Origin: an uncultured Lachnospiraceae bacterium
GTDB taxonomy: Bacteria > Bacillota > Clostridia > Lachnospirales > Lachnospiraceae
Length of the DNA: 19,081 bases
NCBI GenBank assembly: GCA_937950565.1
Contig: CALFCS010000044.1
Coordinates: forward strand, 1 to 19,081
Direction of reading: 5' to 3'
Every line of letters starts with the position of its first letter. The stretch's first letter is position 1. The notes below the pieces were generated by a model. The model was given only the letters and a program-made list of their open reading frames with translations, made no database searches and was not told where the DNA came from. A program made the translations under genes and the position numbers. Below are positions 6,583 to 14,254 of the stretch, in pieces.

Positions 6583-7440
6583 ATGAAGGTTGAACTGGCA
6601 AAGACAGCAGGTTTTTGTTTTGGAGTAAAACGTGCAGTTGAAACGGTATATGAGCAGATAGAGAAGCATAAAACAGAAAAAATCTATACATTTGGCCCGA
6701 TTATACATAATGAAGAAGTAATCAAAGATATGCTAAGAAGCGGCGTTACTGTACTGAATACGGTGCAGGAGCTGGAAGCTTTGAAAGAAGGAATTGTTAT
6801 TATCCGTTCCCATGGCGTGCCCAAGAGTATCTGCGATACTTTGGAAAGAAATGGGATTACATATGTAGATGCGACATGTCCGTTTGTAAAAAAAATCCAC
6901 AAAATTGTAGCAGAGGAAAGTGCAAAAGGTTCCCATATTATTATCATTGGAAACAGTTCTCATCCGGAAGTGGAGGGGATTAAAGGATGGGCCGGAAAGG
7001 ATGTGTCCGTCATACAATCTACAGAAGAAGCTGAGCGTTTTGAGCTTGAAAATAAAACGAAAAAGGTGTGTGTGGTTTCACAAACGACATTTAATTACAA
7101 TAAATTTAAAGATTTAGTTGAAATTATATCCAAAAAGCGTTATGATATAATTGTTTTAAATACGATTTGCAGTGCTACAAAAGAGCGCCAGGAAGAAGCG
7201 CGTAACATTGCTGAAAGGGTGGATGCCATGATTGTCATAGGTGACAGGAGGAGTTCCAATACCCAGAAGTTATTTGAAATCTGCAGAAATGCATGTGCGG
7301 ATACGTACTATATACAGACTCTTGACGATTTGGATACGAATCAATTAAGGTCCGTGGAAACAGTAGGTATTACAGCAGGGGCATCCACGCCCAACAATAT
7401 AATTGAGGAGGTTCAAAATAATGTCAGAATTAACTTTTGA
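6583..7440 (+). CDS. ispH: 4-hydroxy-3-methylbut-2-enyl diphosphate reductase
   Basis: 285 residues, the stand-alone length of IspH (LytB). It makes IPP and DMAPP in the last step of the MEP isoprenoid pathway with a [4Fe-4S] cluster. The three cluster cysteines are C12 (AGFCFGVKRA), C99 (DATCPFV) and C196 (NTICSATKERQ). Further active-site segments are SHGVP, SSHPEVEG, SQTTF and SSNTQKL, and the end shows the usual GASTPNNIIEEV. After this, eight residues (QNNVRINF) are encoded by DNA that also holds the start of the S1 gene in another frame; the overlap is 20 nt and the GAGGAGG for S1 lies inside ispH. Many clostridia carry an IspH-S1 fusion at this place; here the two are separate genes. 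Confidence 0.96.
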   Translation: MKVELAKTAGFCFGVKRAVETVYEQIEKHKTEKIYTFGPIIHNEEVIKDMLRSGVTVLNTVQELEALKEGIVIIRSHGVPKSICDTLERNGITYVDATCPFVKKIHKIVAEESAKGSHIIIIGNSSHPEVEGIKGWAGKDVSVIQSTEEAERFELENKTKKVCVVSQTTFNYNKFKDLVEIISKKRYDIIVLNTICSATKERQEEARNIAERVDAMIVIGDRRSSNTQKLFEICRNACADTYYIQTLDDLDTNQLRSVETVGITAGASTPNNIIEEVQNNVRINF

Positions 7441-8545
7441 ACAAATGTTAGAAGAGTCTTTAAAGACAATTAGAAACGGAGAGGTAGTAGACGGCACAGT
7501 TATCGACGTTAAGCCAGATGAGATTGTCTTGAATATAGGTTACAAAGCCGATGGTATTATTACGAAAAATGAATATACCAATGATTCAAGCGCAGATCTT
7601 ACAACGATGGTATCTGTTGGCGACAGCATGACTGTAAAGGTGCTGAAGGTCAATGACGGTGAAGGCCAGGTTCTCTTAACGTATAAGAGACTGGTTGCAG
7701 AAAAAGGAAACGAAAAGCTGCGTGAGGCTTATGAGAACAAAGAAGTGCTGAAGGCTCCGGTTGTTCAGATTCTTGGCGGAGGTTTAAGTGTTGTTGTTGA
7801 TGAAGCAAGAGTATTTATTCCGGCAAGTCTTGTATCAGATACTTACGAAAAGGATTTGAGCAAATATCAGAATCAGGAGATTGAATTCGTAATCAGCGAG
7901 TTTAATCCAAGAAGAAACCGTGTAATCGGTGACAGAAGGCAGCTTCTTGTTGCAGAAAGAGAAAAAAGACAGAAGGAACTTTTTGCAAAGCTGAATATCG
8001 GCGATACAATAGAAGGTACTGTAAAGAATGTAACAGATTTCGGTGCATTTATCGATCTTGGCGGAGTAGATGGACTGCTTCATATTTCCGAGATGTCATG
8101 GGGACGTGTTGATAATCCGAAGAAGATCTTTAAGGTTGGCGATCTGGTAAAGGTACTTGTTAAGGATATCAAAGATACGAAGATTGCGTTAAGCCTTAAG
8201 TTCCCGGAGACAAATCCATGGGCAAATGCTGCTGAGGATTATGCGGTAGGAAAAGTAGTTACCGGAAAGGTTGCAAGGATGACAGATTTCGGTGCTTTTG
8301 TTGAGCTTGTGCCGGGAGTAGATGCGTTACTTCATGTATCCCAGATTTCCAAAACACATGTTGATAAGCCTTCAGATGTATTGTCTGTAGGTCAGGAGAT
8401 TACTGCTAAGATTGTGGATTTAAATGAAGCTGATAGAAAGATTAGTCTTAGTATGAAGGTATTAGAGACAGCTCCGGCTGTGGAAGAAGCATCTCAGGAA
8501 GAAGCTGTGGAAGAGAGTGTGGAAGAAAGTGTTACAGAGGAATAG
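7421..8545 (+). CDS. rpsA: Ribosomal protein S1 (four S1 domains)
   Basis: 374 residues from the ATG at 7421, which has GAGGAGG 9 nt upstream; a TTG at 7403 is in frame but lies ahead of that site. Four S1 RNA-binding repeats are visible at about residues 18-90, 109-176, 193-261 and 277-348. The last two are the most canonical (TDFGAFIDLGGVDGLLHISE and TDFGAFVELVPGVDALLHVS). An acidic tail (EEASQEEAVEESVEESVTEE) follows. Four repeats is the usual Firmicutes form, shorter than the six of E. coli S1. The protein binds single-stranded mRNA at the ribosome; in low-GC Gram-positives it may not be a true ribosomal subunit. It is the last gene of the operon and overlaps ispH out of frame. Confidence 0.93.
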   Translation: MSELTFEQMLEESLKTIRNGEVVDGTVIDVKPDEIVLNIGYKADGIITKNEYTNDSSADLTTMVSVGDSMTVKVLKVNDGEGQVLLTYKRLVAEKGNEKLREAYENKEVLKAPVVQILGGGLSVVVDEARVFIPASLVSDTYEKDLSKYQNQEIEFVISEFNPRRNRVIGDRRQLLVAEREKRQKELFAKLNIGDTIEGTVKNVTDFGAFIDLGGVDGLLHISEMSWGRVDNPKKIFKVGDLVKVLVKDIKDTKIALSLKFPETNPWANAAEDYAVGKVVTGKVARMTDFGAFVELVPGVDALLHVSQISKTHVDKPSDVLSVGQEITAKIVDLNEADRKISLSMKVLETAPAVEEASQEEAVEESVEESVTEE

Positions 8546-8579
8546 TATTTGTGCACAATTAAATAATTTTGATTTACTG

Positions 8580-8613
8580 AGATAGAGGCTGTATAAGTCT
8601 CTATCTTTTATTT
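8580..8613 (+). terminator. Terminator after rpsA
   Basis: AGATAGAG (8580-8587) pairs perfectly with CTCTATCT (8599-8606), with an 11-nt loop and a TTTTATTT tail. It separates the rpsA operon from the Rnf operon. Confidence 0.8.
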
Positions 8614-8712
8614 GTTAAAAAAACATCAAGTTATTACTGGAAACACTGGATTAAATAGTTTGTTTCCTGTATATTATAAAAAAGAGTACATAGAGGAAGG
8701 AAGGATAAAGAC
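8612..8712 (+). promoter_or_regulatory. Leader and probable promoter region of the Rnf operon
   Basis: The stretch holds a possible promoter, TGGATT (8647-8652) with a 17-bp spacer and TATATT (8670-8675); the -35 is weak. The inverted repeat GGAAACA (8639-8645) / TGTTTCC (8661-8667) flanks the -35 and part of the spacer and could be an operator. TTGTTAA (8612-8618) equals a left half site of the redox regulator Rex, but the right half is poor (4 of 7). The ribosome binding site for rnfC is AAGGAAGGA before the ATG at 8713. Confidence 0.4.
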
Positions 8713-10032
8713 ATGGCATTGTTAACATTTAAAGGCGGCGTTCACCCAGATGACGGCAAGCGTTTGTCAAAGGACAAGGCAATCGTCGAAGTGAAGCCGG
8801 AAGGTGATCTGATCTATCCGGTATCTCAGCATATCGGGGCGCCTGCGATTCCGATTGTAGCGGTTGGTGATCATGTGCTTAAGGGACAAAAGATTGCAGA
8901 AGCGGGCGGATTTGTTTCAGCGCCTGTATATGCATCTGTATCCGGACTGGTAAAGGCGGTTGAACCACATTTTACGCCGGCAGGAGCAAAGGTGAATAGC
9001 ATTGTCGTTGAAAACGACGGGAAATATGAAGAGGTTGCCTATCCGAAAGTAAAACCTCTGGAAGAAATGACGAAAGAAGAGATTTTGAATACAATTGGAG
9101 AAGCAGGCATTGTCGGTATGGGTGGCGCAGGCTTTCCGGCAAAGGTAAAATTATCTCCGAAGGAGCCGGAAAAGATTGAATATGTAATCGCAAACTGTGC
9201 GGAGTGTGAGCCGTATATTACGGCGGACTATCGTCGTATGCTTGAAAATCCGGAGGAACTTGTCGGAGGTATGCAGATAGTTCTGAAATTGTTCGACAAC
9301 GCAAAGGGGATTTTTGGAGTAGAAGACAACAAGCCAGATTGTATAGCAAAATTAAAAGAACTTACAAAAGATAATCCTCGGATGGAAGTACTTGCGCTAA
9401 AGACGAAGTACCCACAAGGAGGTGAGCGGCAGCTTATTTATGCTACCACAGGAAGAGCGATTAATTCTTCTATGCTTCCGGCTGATGCAGGATGTATTGT
9501 AGATAACGTCGAAACGTTGATCACGATTAACCGTGCAGTTACAGAAGGTAAACCTTCTATGGAAAGAATCGTAACGGTCAGTGGAGATGCAGTGTGTGAA
9601 CCGGGGAATTTTAAGGTTCCGTTTGGAATCAGTCATAAGGAATTAATAAAGGCGGCCGGAGGATTTAAATGTGAGCCGGAGAAAATTATTTCCGGAGGTC
9701 CGATGATGGGATTTTCTATGTTTACCTTAGAGGCACCGGTAACGAAGACTTCTTCTTCTGTTCTTGGATTTACAAAAGATGAAGTGGCAAAATTTGAGCC
9801 GACGGCCTGTATCAACTGCGGACGTTGCGTGGATGCCTGTCCAAGCCGGCTGATTCCATCAAGACTTGCAGACTACGCAGAACATCAAAATGAAGAGGCC
9901 TTTGTAAAACAGGAAGGTCTGGAATGTATGGAATGTGGCTCCTGCAGTTTTGTGTGCCCGGCTAAGAGACCGCTGAAGCAGGCAATCGGCTCCATGAGAA
10001 AAATAGCGCTTGCGAACCGCAAGAAAAAGTAA
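8713..10032 (+). CDS. rnfC: Rnf complex subunit C (NADH-binding, two [4Fe-4S] clusters)
   Basis: 439 residues, normal for clostridial RnfC. This peripheral cytoplasmic subunit exchanges electrons with NAD+/NADH through FMN. The N-terminus (ILTFKGGVHP-like start, residues 1-90, barrel-sandwich-type fold) is followed by the nucleotide/FMN-binding region with GMGGAGFPAKVKL (about 136-148), ANCAECEPYITADYR and GGERQLIYATTGR. An SLBB-like part follows, then two ferredoxin-type cluster motifs: C366/C369/C372/C376 with CP after it, and C405/C408/C411/C415 with CP after it. It is the first gene of rnfCDGEAB, the usual order in acetogens and other clostridia, with a 22-nt gap to rnfD. Confidence 0.96.
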   Translation: MALLTFKGGVHPDDGKRLSKDKAIVEVKPEGDLIYPVSQHIGAPAIPIVAVGDHVLKGQKIAEAGGFVSAPVYASVSGLVKAVEPHFTPAGAKVNSIVVENDGKYEEVAYPKVKPLEEMTKEEILNTIGEAGIVGMGGAGFPAKVKLSPKEPEKIEYVIANCAECEPYITADYRRMLENPEELVGGMQIVLKLFDNAKGIFGVEDNKPDCIAKLKELTKDNPRMEVLALKTKYPQGGERQLIYATTGRAINSSMLPADAGCIVDNVETLITINRAVTEGKPSMERIVTVSGDAVCEPGNFKVPFGISHKELIKAAGGFKCEPEKIISGGPMMGFSMFTLEAPVTKTSSSVLGFTKDEVAKFEPTACINCGRCVDACPSRLIPSRLADYAEHQNEEAFVKQEGLECMECGSCSFVCPAKRPLKQAIGSMRKIALANRKKK

Positions 10033-10054
10033 GAAGGGGAGGAAGAAAGAGACA

Positions 10055-11008
10055 ATGTTGAGTGAGAACAAATTAAAGATGTCATCTTCGCCGCATATTC
10101 GCGAGAAGATTACTTCCGGTAATATTATGCTTATGGTAGTCATAGCGCTTTTACCGGCATCCGGTTTTGGTATCTATAATTTTGGGCTGCCTGCGCTGAT
10201 TATGTTGATCAGCACAACTTTGTCAGCAGTCCTGACAGAATACATATATGAAAAATTAATGCACAAAAAAATTACAATTAATGATTTCAGCGCGGTTGTA
10301 ACCGGTCTGCTGATTGGATTGAATATGCCGCCGACCGCTCCGTGGTGGATGGGTGCGCTTGGAAGTGTATTTGGTATTCTTGTCGTAAAACAGCTTTTTG
10401 GCGGACTGGGACAGAATTTTATGAATCCGGCTTTGGCTGCGAGATGCTTCCTGTTAATTTCTTTTACCGGACAGATGACTAACTTTGTTTACGATGGGAT
10501 GACAGGACCAACACCACTTGCAATGCTGAAAAATGGTGAAGTAGTAGACAGCATGAAAATGTTAATCGGAACAATTCCGGGAACAATCGGGGAAACTTCT
10601 GTAGTTGCAATTATAATTGGAGCTGTTTTCCTGATTCTGATGGGAGTGATTGACCTTCGTATTCCGGGAACATATATTGTAACATTTATTATTTTTATTG
10701 GTATTTTTGGACATTTCCAGAATCCGGACGTTAGCTTTTTTGATCCACAATATATAACCGCACATTTGTGTGGAGGTGGTCTGATGCTCGGAGCATGGTT
10801 TATGGCAACGGATTATGTAACATCCCCAATTACGAAAAAAGGGCAGCTGGTATATGGTGTGATTCTTGGTATCCTTACGGGTCTGTTCCGTCTCTTTGGC
10901 GGTTCAGCAGAAGGAGTATCCTATGCAATTATTATCAGCAACCTTTTCGTTCCGTTAATTGAAAGGGTTACTCTTCCAAAACCATTTGGTAAAGGAGGAG
11001 AGAAGTAA
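10055..11008 (+). CDS. rnfD: Rnf complex subunit D (membrane, FMN-carrying)
   Basis: 317 residues from the ATG at 10055; a TTG at 10010 in frame would overlap rnfC and lies before the GGGGAGG (about 12 nt upstream of the ATG). The protein is mostly hydrophobic with about nine to ten membrane segments, including the GLLIGLNMPPTAPWW segment and GQNFMNPALAAR. RnfD carries covalent FMN on a threonine in the motif D-G-x-(S/T)-G-A-(S/T). Here the site reads D147-G-M-T-G-P-T153, with proline where alanine is expected; T153 is the predicted attachment site. It forms the membrane core together with RnfA and RnfE and resembles NqrB. The stop overlaps the rnfG start by one base (TAATG). Confidence 0.95.
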   Translation: MLSENKLKMSSSPHIREKITSGNIMLMVVIALLPASGFGIYNFGLPALIMLISTTLSAVLTEYIYEKLMHKKITINDFSAVVTGLLIGLNMPPTAPWWMGALGSVFGILVVKQLFGGLGQNFMNPALAARCFLLISFTGQMTNFVYDGMTGPTPLAMLKNGEVVDSMKMLIGTIPGTIGETSVVAIIIGAVFLILMGVIDLRIPGTYIVTFIIFIGIFGHFQNPDVSFFDPQYITAHLCGGGLMLGAWFMATDYVTSPITKKGQLVYGVILGILTGLFRLFGGSAEGVSYAIIISNLFVPLIERVTLPKPFGKGGEK

Positions 11009-11589
11009 TGAAAAAAATTATAAAAAATACAATCATTCTTACACTGATTACAGTAATTGCAGGTCTGGGTCTTGGTCTTGTATATGAAATTACGGCAGGG
11101 CCAATTTCACAGGCGCAGGAAGAAGCAAAGAAAAAAGCGTGGAAAGAAGTATTTCCGGAAACAGCCGACGAAGATTTTAAAGCAGAAGAAGTGGATAAAA
11201 AAGTAGCAGACAAGGTAATCAAGGAATTGGGAATTAAAGCAACGATTGATGAAGTCTGTATGGCTGGAGAGGATGGATATATCATTACAGCTACTGATAA
11301 GGAAGGCTATGGCGGGGATATCCAGATTACAGTAGGTATCACCACAGATGGCACGGTAAGCGGTATTTCAATCCTTTCCATCAGCGAGACGGCAGGACTT
11401 GGCATGAAGGCCAAAGAGCCGGCATTTTATGAACAATATAAAGGAAAACAAACAGATAAATTTGTAGTATCCAAAGATGGCGGAAGCGGAGAACCGATTG
11501 ATGCCTTAAGTGGTGCAACAATTACTTCAAGGGCAGTAACAGGAGCCGTAAATGCAGCTCTTGGCTATTACCAGGAAGTATATCAGTAA
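11008..11589 (+). CDS. rnfG: Rnf complex subunit G (FMN-binding domain)
   Basis: 193 residues. One N-terminal membrane anchor (about residues 5-26) is followed by an extracytoplasmic FMN-binding domain related to NqrC. The flavinylation motif is canonical: D165-A-L-S-G-A-T171, so FMN should be bound to T171 by ApbE, whose gene lies at 14761-15741. GYGGDIQITVGI and ETAGLGMKA are further typical segments. The start is a TAATG overlap with rnfD behind AAAGGAGG. Confidence 0.96.
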   Translation: MKKIIKNTIILTLITVIAGLGLGLVYEITAGPISQAQEEAKKKAWKEVFPETADEDFKAEEVDKKVADKVIKELGIKATIDEVCMAGEDGYIITATDKEGYGGDIQITVGITTDGTVSGISILSISETAGLGMKAKEPAFYEQYKGKQTDKFVVSKDGGSGEPIDALSGATITSRAVTGAVNAALGYYQEVYQ

Positions 11590-11602
11590 GGAGGTTATGA
11601 AG

Positions 11603-12334
11603 ATGAATACATGTCTTGAAAGATTATATAACGGTATTGTAAAAGAAAATCCTACCTTCGTCCTGATGCTTGGTATGTGTCCGACGCTTGCGGTTACAAC
11701 TTCTGCAATTAACGGCCTGGGTATGGGACTTTCTACAACGGCTGTACTTGTGTTATCCAATATGCTGATTTCGATGCTGCGCAAAATCATTCCGGATTCT
11801 TTAAGAATTCCTGCATTTATTGTTATCGTGGCATCTTTTGTAACAATTGTTGATTTCCTGTTAGAAGGATTTATTCCCAGCCTGTATGCGGCGCTTGGAC
11901 TTTACATTCCACTGATTGTAGTAAATTGTATTATTCTTGGCCGTGCAGAAAGTTATGCATCTAAGAATCCGGTGCTTCCGTCTATCTTTGATGGTCTGGG
12001 CATGGGACTTGGCTTTACAATCGGACTTACATCAATCGGTATGCTCCGTGAGCTGATTGGTTCCGGTAAATTATTTGATTACCAGCTGATCCCGGTTGCG
12101 GATATGGCATCGGGGCAGTCAGGCTATGTGCCTGTAACAATCTTTATCCTTGCACCGGGAGCATTTCTTGTACTTGCCGGACTGGTGGCATTACAGAACC
12201 GTGTAAAGAGAATGGCTGCCAAAAAAGGTAAAAAGGTTGTAGAACCTGCCGGCTGTGGAGAGAACTGTGCATCCTGCGCAGGCTGCAGTGGTTCCGTTTT
12301 CCCGGTTGGAAATGAAGAAAAGGAGGAGAAGTAA
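11603..12334 (+). CDS. rnfE: Rnf complex subunit E with a cysteine-rich C-terminal tail
   Basis: 243 residues from the ATG at 11603, which has AAGGAGG 8 nt upstream; an ATG at 11597 is too near that site. It is a six-helix-type membrane protein homologous to RnfA. C26 (LGMCPTLAV) and C109 (VVNCIILGRA) are the two cysteines that, with two from RnfA, hold a [2Fe-2S] cluster within the membrane in known Rnf structures. After the last helix and a Lys-rich stretch, a tail contains C218-x3-C222-x2-C225-x2-C228 (CGENCASCAGC), ending in an acidic tail. Classical RnfE proteins such as those of proteobacteria end without it. The tail could hold another Fe-S cluster or a metal (inference). Confidence 0.94.
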   Translation: MNTCLERLYNGIVKENPTFVLMLGMCPTLAVTTSAINGLGMGLSTTAVLVLSNMLISMLRKIIPDSLRIPAFIVIVASFVTIVDFLLEGFIPSLYAALGLYIPLIVVNCIILGRAESYASKNPVLPSIFDGLGMGLGFTIGLTSIGMLRELIGSGKLFDYQLIPVADMASGQSGYVPVTIFILAPGAFLVLAGLVALQNRVKRMAAKKGKKVVEPAGCGENCASCAGCSGSVFPVGNEEKEEK

Positions 12335-12925
12335 ATGAAAGAATTGTTGATTATTGCAATTGGTTCTGCTCTTGTAAACAATGTTGTGTTAAGTCAGTTT
12401 CTCGGAATCTGTCCTTTCCTTGGTGTTTCTAAAAAGGTGGAGACCGCAGCAGGTATGGGAGGAGCTGTCGTATTTGTTATTACGATTGCCTCTTTCGTTA
12501 CAGGTATCATTAATGAGTTTATTTTGGCAAATAAAGCAATTCTGGGAGGAAAGCTTGTATACCTCCAGACAATTGTATTTATTCTTGTTATCGCATGCCT
12601 GGTTCAGTTTGTTGAAATGTTCCTGAAAAAATCCATGCCGTCGCTTTACCAGGCGCTTGGAGTATATCTTCCGCTGATTACAACAAACTGTGCGGTTCTT
12701 GGTGTGGCGCTTACAAATGTACAGAAGGAATATACGATTCTGAAAGGCGTCATCAATGGGCTCGGAACTTCTGTCGGCTTTTTGATTGCTATTGTAATCC
12801 TTGCCGGCATTCGTGAAAAAATAGAATACAATGATATATCAGAATCATTTCAGGGAACACCGATTGTGCTGATTACGGCGGCGCTGATGTCAATCGCATT
12901 CTTTGGATTCTCAGGACTGTTATAG
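12335..12925 (+). CDS. rnfA: Rnf complex subunit A (membrane)
   Basis: 196 residues, normal length, about six membrane segments. C26 (LGICPFLGV) and C119 (TTNCAVLGVAL) are the conserved pair that completes the intramembrane [2Fe-2S] cluster with RnfE C26 and C109. It follows rnfE directly (stop, then ATG) with AGGAGG inside the end of rnfE, so the two partner subunits are probably translationally coupled. Confidence 0.96.
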   Translation: MKELLIIAIGSALVNNVVLSQFLGICPFLGVSKKVETAAGMGGAVVFVITIASFVTGIINEFILANKAILGGKLVYLQTIVFILVIACLVQFVEMFLKKSMPSLYQALGVYLPLITTNCAVLGVALTNVQKEYTILKGVINGLGTSVGFLIAIVILAGIREKIEYNDISESFQGTPIVLITAALMSIAFFGFSGLL

Positions 12926-12941
12926 AAAGGAGCGTACGATT

Positions 12942-13733
12942 ATGAGTATAACAAGTATTATCATTGCGGCTATAGTTGTAGGCGGAACCGGATTATTCAT
13001 AGGTGTGTTCCTGGGATTTGCGGGAAAGAAGTTTGCCGTAGAAACAGATGAAAGAGAAGAAGCCATTACAGCCGTTCTTCCGGGAAATAACTGTGGAGGC
13101 TGCGGGTATGCCGGTTGTTCTGGTCTTGCGGCCGCAATTGTGGCAGGCGAAGCGGAAGTGGGAAGCTGTCCGGTCGGCGGTGCACCTGTGGCGGCCAAAA
13201 TCGGTGAAATCATGGGCGTGGCTGCCGGTGAACAGGTACATCAGGTTGCATTTGTAAAGTGTATCGGAACCTGTGAAAAAGCAGGGATGGATTATGAATA
13301 TCATGGACTTGGGGACTGCGTCATGGTGAATATGATGCAGAATGGCGGCCCAAAATCCTGCAGTTACGGATGTCTGGGAGAAGGTACCTGTGTGAAGGCA
13401 TGTCCGTTTGATGCGATACATATTGTAAATGGTGTTGCTGTAGTAGATAAAGAAGCATGTAAGGCGTGTGGAAAATGTATTGCTGCATGTCCGAAGAAAT
13501 TAATTGAACTCATTCCTTACGAGCAGAAGCATGTTGTACAGTGCAGCTCCAGAGACAAAGGGAAGGAAGTTGTGAAAGCATGCTCCGCCGGATGCATCGG
13601 CTGTAAAATGTGTGAGAAAGTATGTCCGGCCCAGGCGATAACAGTTGTGGATAATATTGCACATATTGATGTAGATAAATGTACGGATTGTGGTGCATGT
13701 GCAGAAAAATGTCCGAAGAAAGTTATCCGGTAA
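12942..13733 (+). CDS. rnfB: Rnf complex subunit B (ferredoxin-like, multiple [4Fe-4S] clusters)
   Basis: 263 residues from the ATG at 12942 behind AGAAAGGAG; the in-frame TTG at 12903 lies inside rnfA and is rejected. One N-terminal membrane helix (residues 4-27) is followed by the Fe-S domain C51-x2-C54-x4-C59-x16-C76. A middle part has C107, C111, C126, C140, C144, C150 and C154, and then come three ferredoxin-type motifs starting at C173, C218 and C247 (each C-x2-C-x2-C-x3-C). The subunit accepts electrons from reduced ferredoxin in the cytoplasm and passes them into the membrane part. It is shorter than the best-studied acetogen RnfB of about 330 residues, while keeping at least five cluster motifs. 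The last motif lies at the very C-terminus. Confidence 0.96.
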   Translation: MSITSIIIAAIVVGGTGLFIGVFLGFAGKKFAVETDEREEAITAVLPGNNCGGCGYAGCSGLAAAIVAGEAEVGSCPVGGAPVAAKIGEIMGVAAGEQVHQVAFVKCIGTCEKAGMDYEYHGLGDCVMVNMMQNGGPKSCSYGCLGEGTCVKACPFDAIHIVNGVAVVDKEACKACGKCIAACPKKLIELIPYEQKHVVQCSSRDKGKEVVKACSAGCIGCKMCEKVCPAQAITVVDNIAHIDVDKCTDCGACAEKCPKKVIR

Positions 13734-13744
13734 AGGAAATATCA

Positions 13745-14215
13745 ATGGAAAAACGCAGCTTAAAACAAGTGTTTATGGATGCACTGGATTTATTTTTAAC
13801 TGATGTAAAAAACACAAAATGGGCGGTCATTTTTTTAATCGCCTATTTTGTGTTTTCTAAAAAAATCTTTCATACTATTTGTCCCCTTGTAGCGCTCACA
13901 GGATTCCCTTGTCCCGGATGTGGGCTTACCCGGGCCGGAATTTCCGTACTTCGGTTAGATTTTGTATCTGCATGGAGATTCCATCCATTTATCTTTCCGA
14001 TTTTACTTTTTATCCTGCTTTTTGTTATCAACCGTTATCTTTGCCTTAAAAAGAATGAAAAATTTCTTCGGTGGTATGCAATTGTCATTTTGGTATTGAT
14101 GATTGGGTTTTATATTTGGCGGATGTGCTGTTATTTTCCGGGAGAACCGCCCATGTCTTATTATCGTTATAATTTATTGCGTGATATTTTTGTTGTGATT
14201 AAATCTATATTATGA
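13745..14215 (+). CDS. DUF2752 family membrane protein
   Basis: 156 residues from the ATG at 13745; the longer frame from 13679 would run inside rnfB. The signature C56-P-G-C59-G-L-T-R63 is typical for DUF2752, followed by a segment with AWRFHPF. About three membrane helices are seen (residues 26-42, 80-98, 110-127), with two further cysteines (CC, 128-129) near the end of the last helix. The family function is unknown; the paired cysteines and the conserved Arg and His could bind a metal or take part in thiol chemistry (inference). Its AAAGGA overlaps the stop of rnfB and there is no terminator in between, so it is co-transcribed, and probably co-translated, with the Rnf genes. Confidence 0.85.
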   Translation: MEKRSLKQVFMDALDLFLTDVKNTKWAVIFLIAYFVFSKKIFHTICPLVALTGFPCPGCGLTRAGISVLRLDFVSAWRFHPFIFPILLFILLFVINRYLCLKKNEKFLRWYAIVILVLMIGFYIWRMCCYFPGEPPMSYYRYNLLRDIFVVIKSIL

Positions 14216-14254
14216 TAAAATGTCTATGTAATGAGAATTGAGGAGGTAATTACA

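Noticed and set aside
7403..7420. TTG at 7403 as the start of ribosomal protein S1
   Set aside because: The GAGGAGG at 7405-7411 lies after it and at ideal distance to the ATG at 7421, which gives the expected N-terminus.
8612..8629. Confident Rex operator call upstream of rnfC
   Set aside because: Only the left half matches the consensus; the right half has 4 of 7 matches, and the region is A/T-rich enough for a chance hit.
12993..13421. Minus-strand open frame of 142 codons inside rnfB
   Set aside because: Its Cys/His/Thr-rich sequence comes from the reversed cysteine codons of RnfB; it is not a real gene.
13679..13744. Longer N-terminus for the DUF2752 protein from the ATG at 13679
   Set aside because: It would overlap the last cluster motif of rnfB and add a polar, cysteine-containing stretch; the ATG at 13745 has a proper ribosome binding site.
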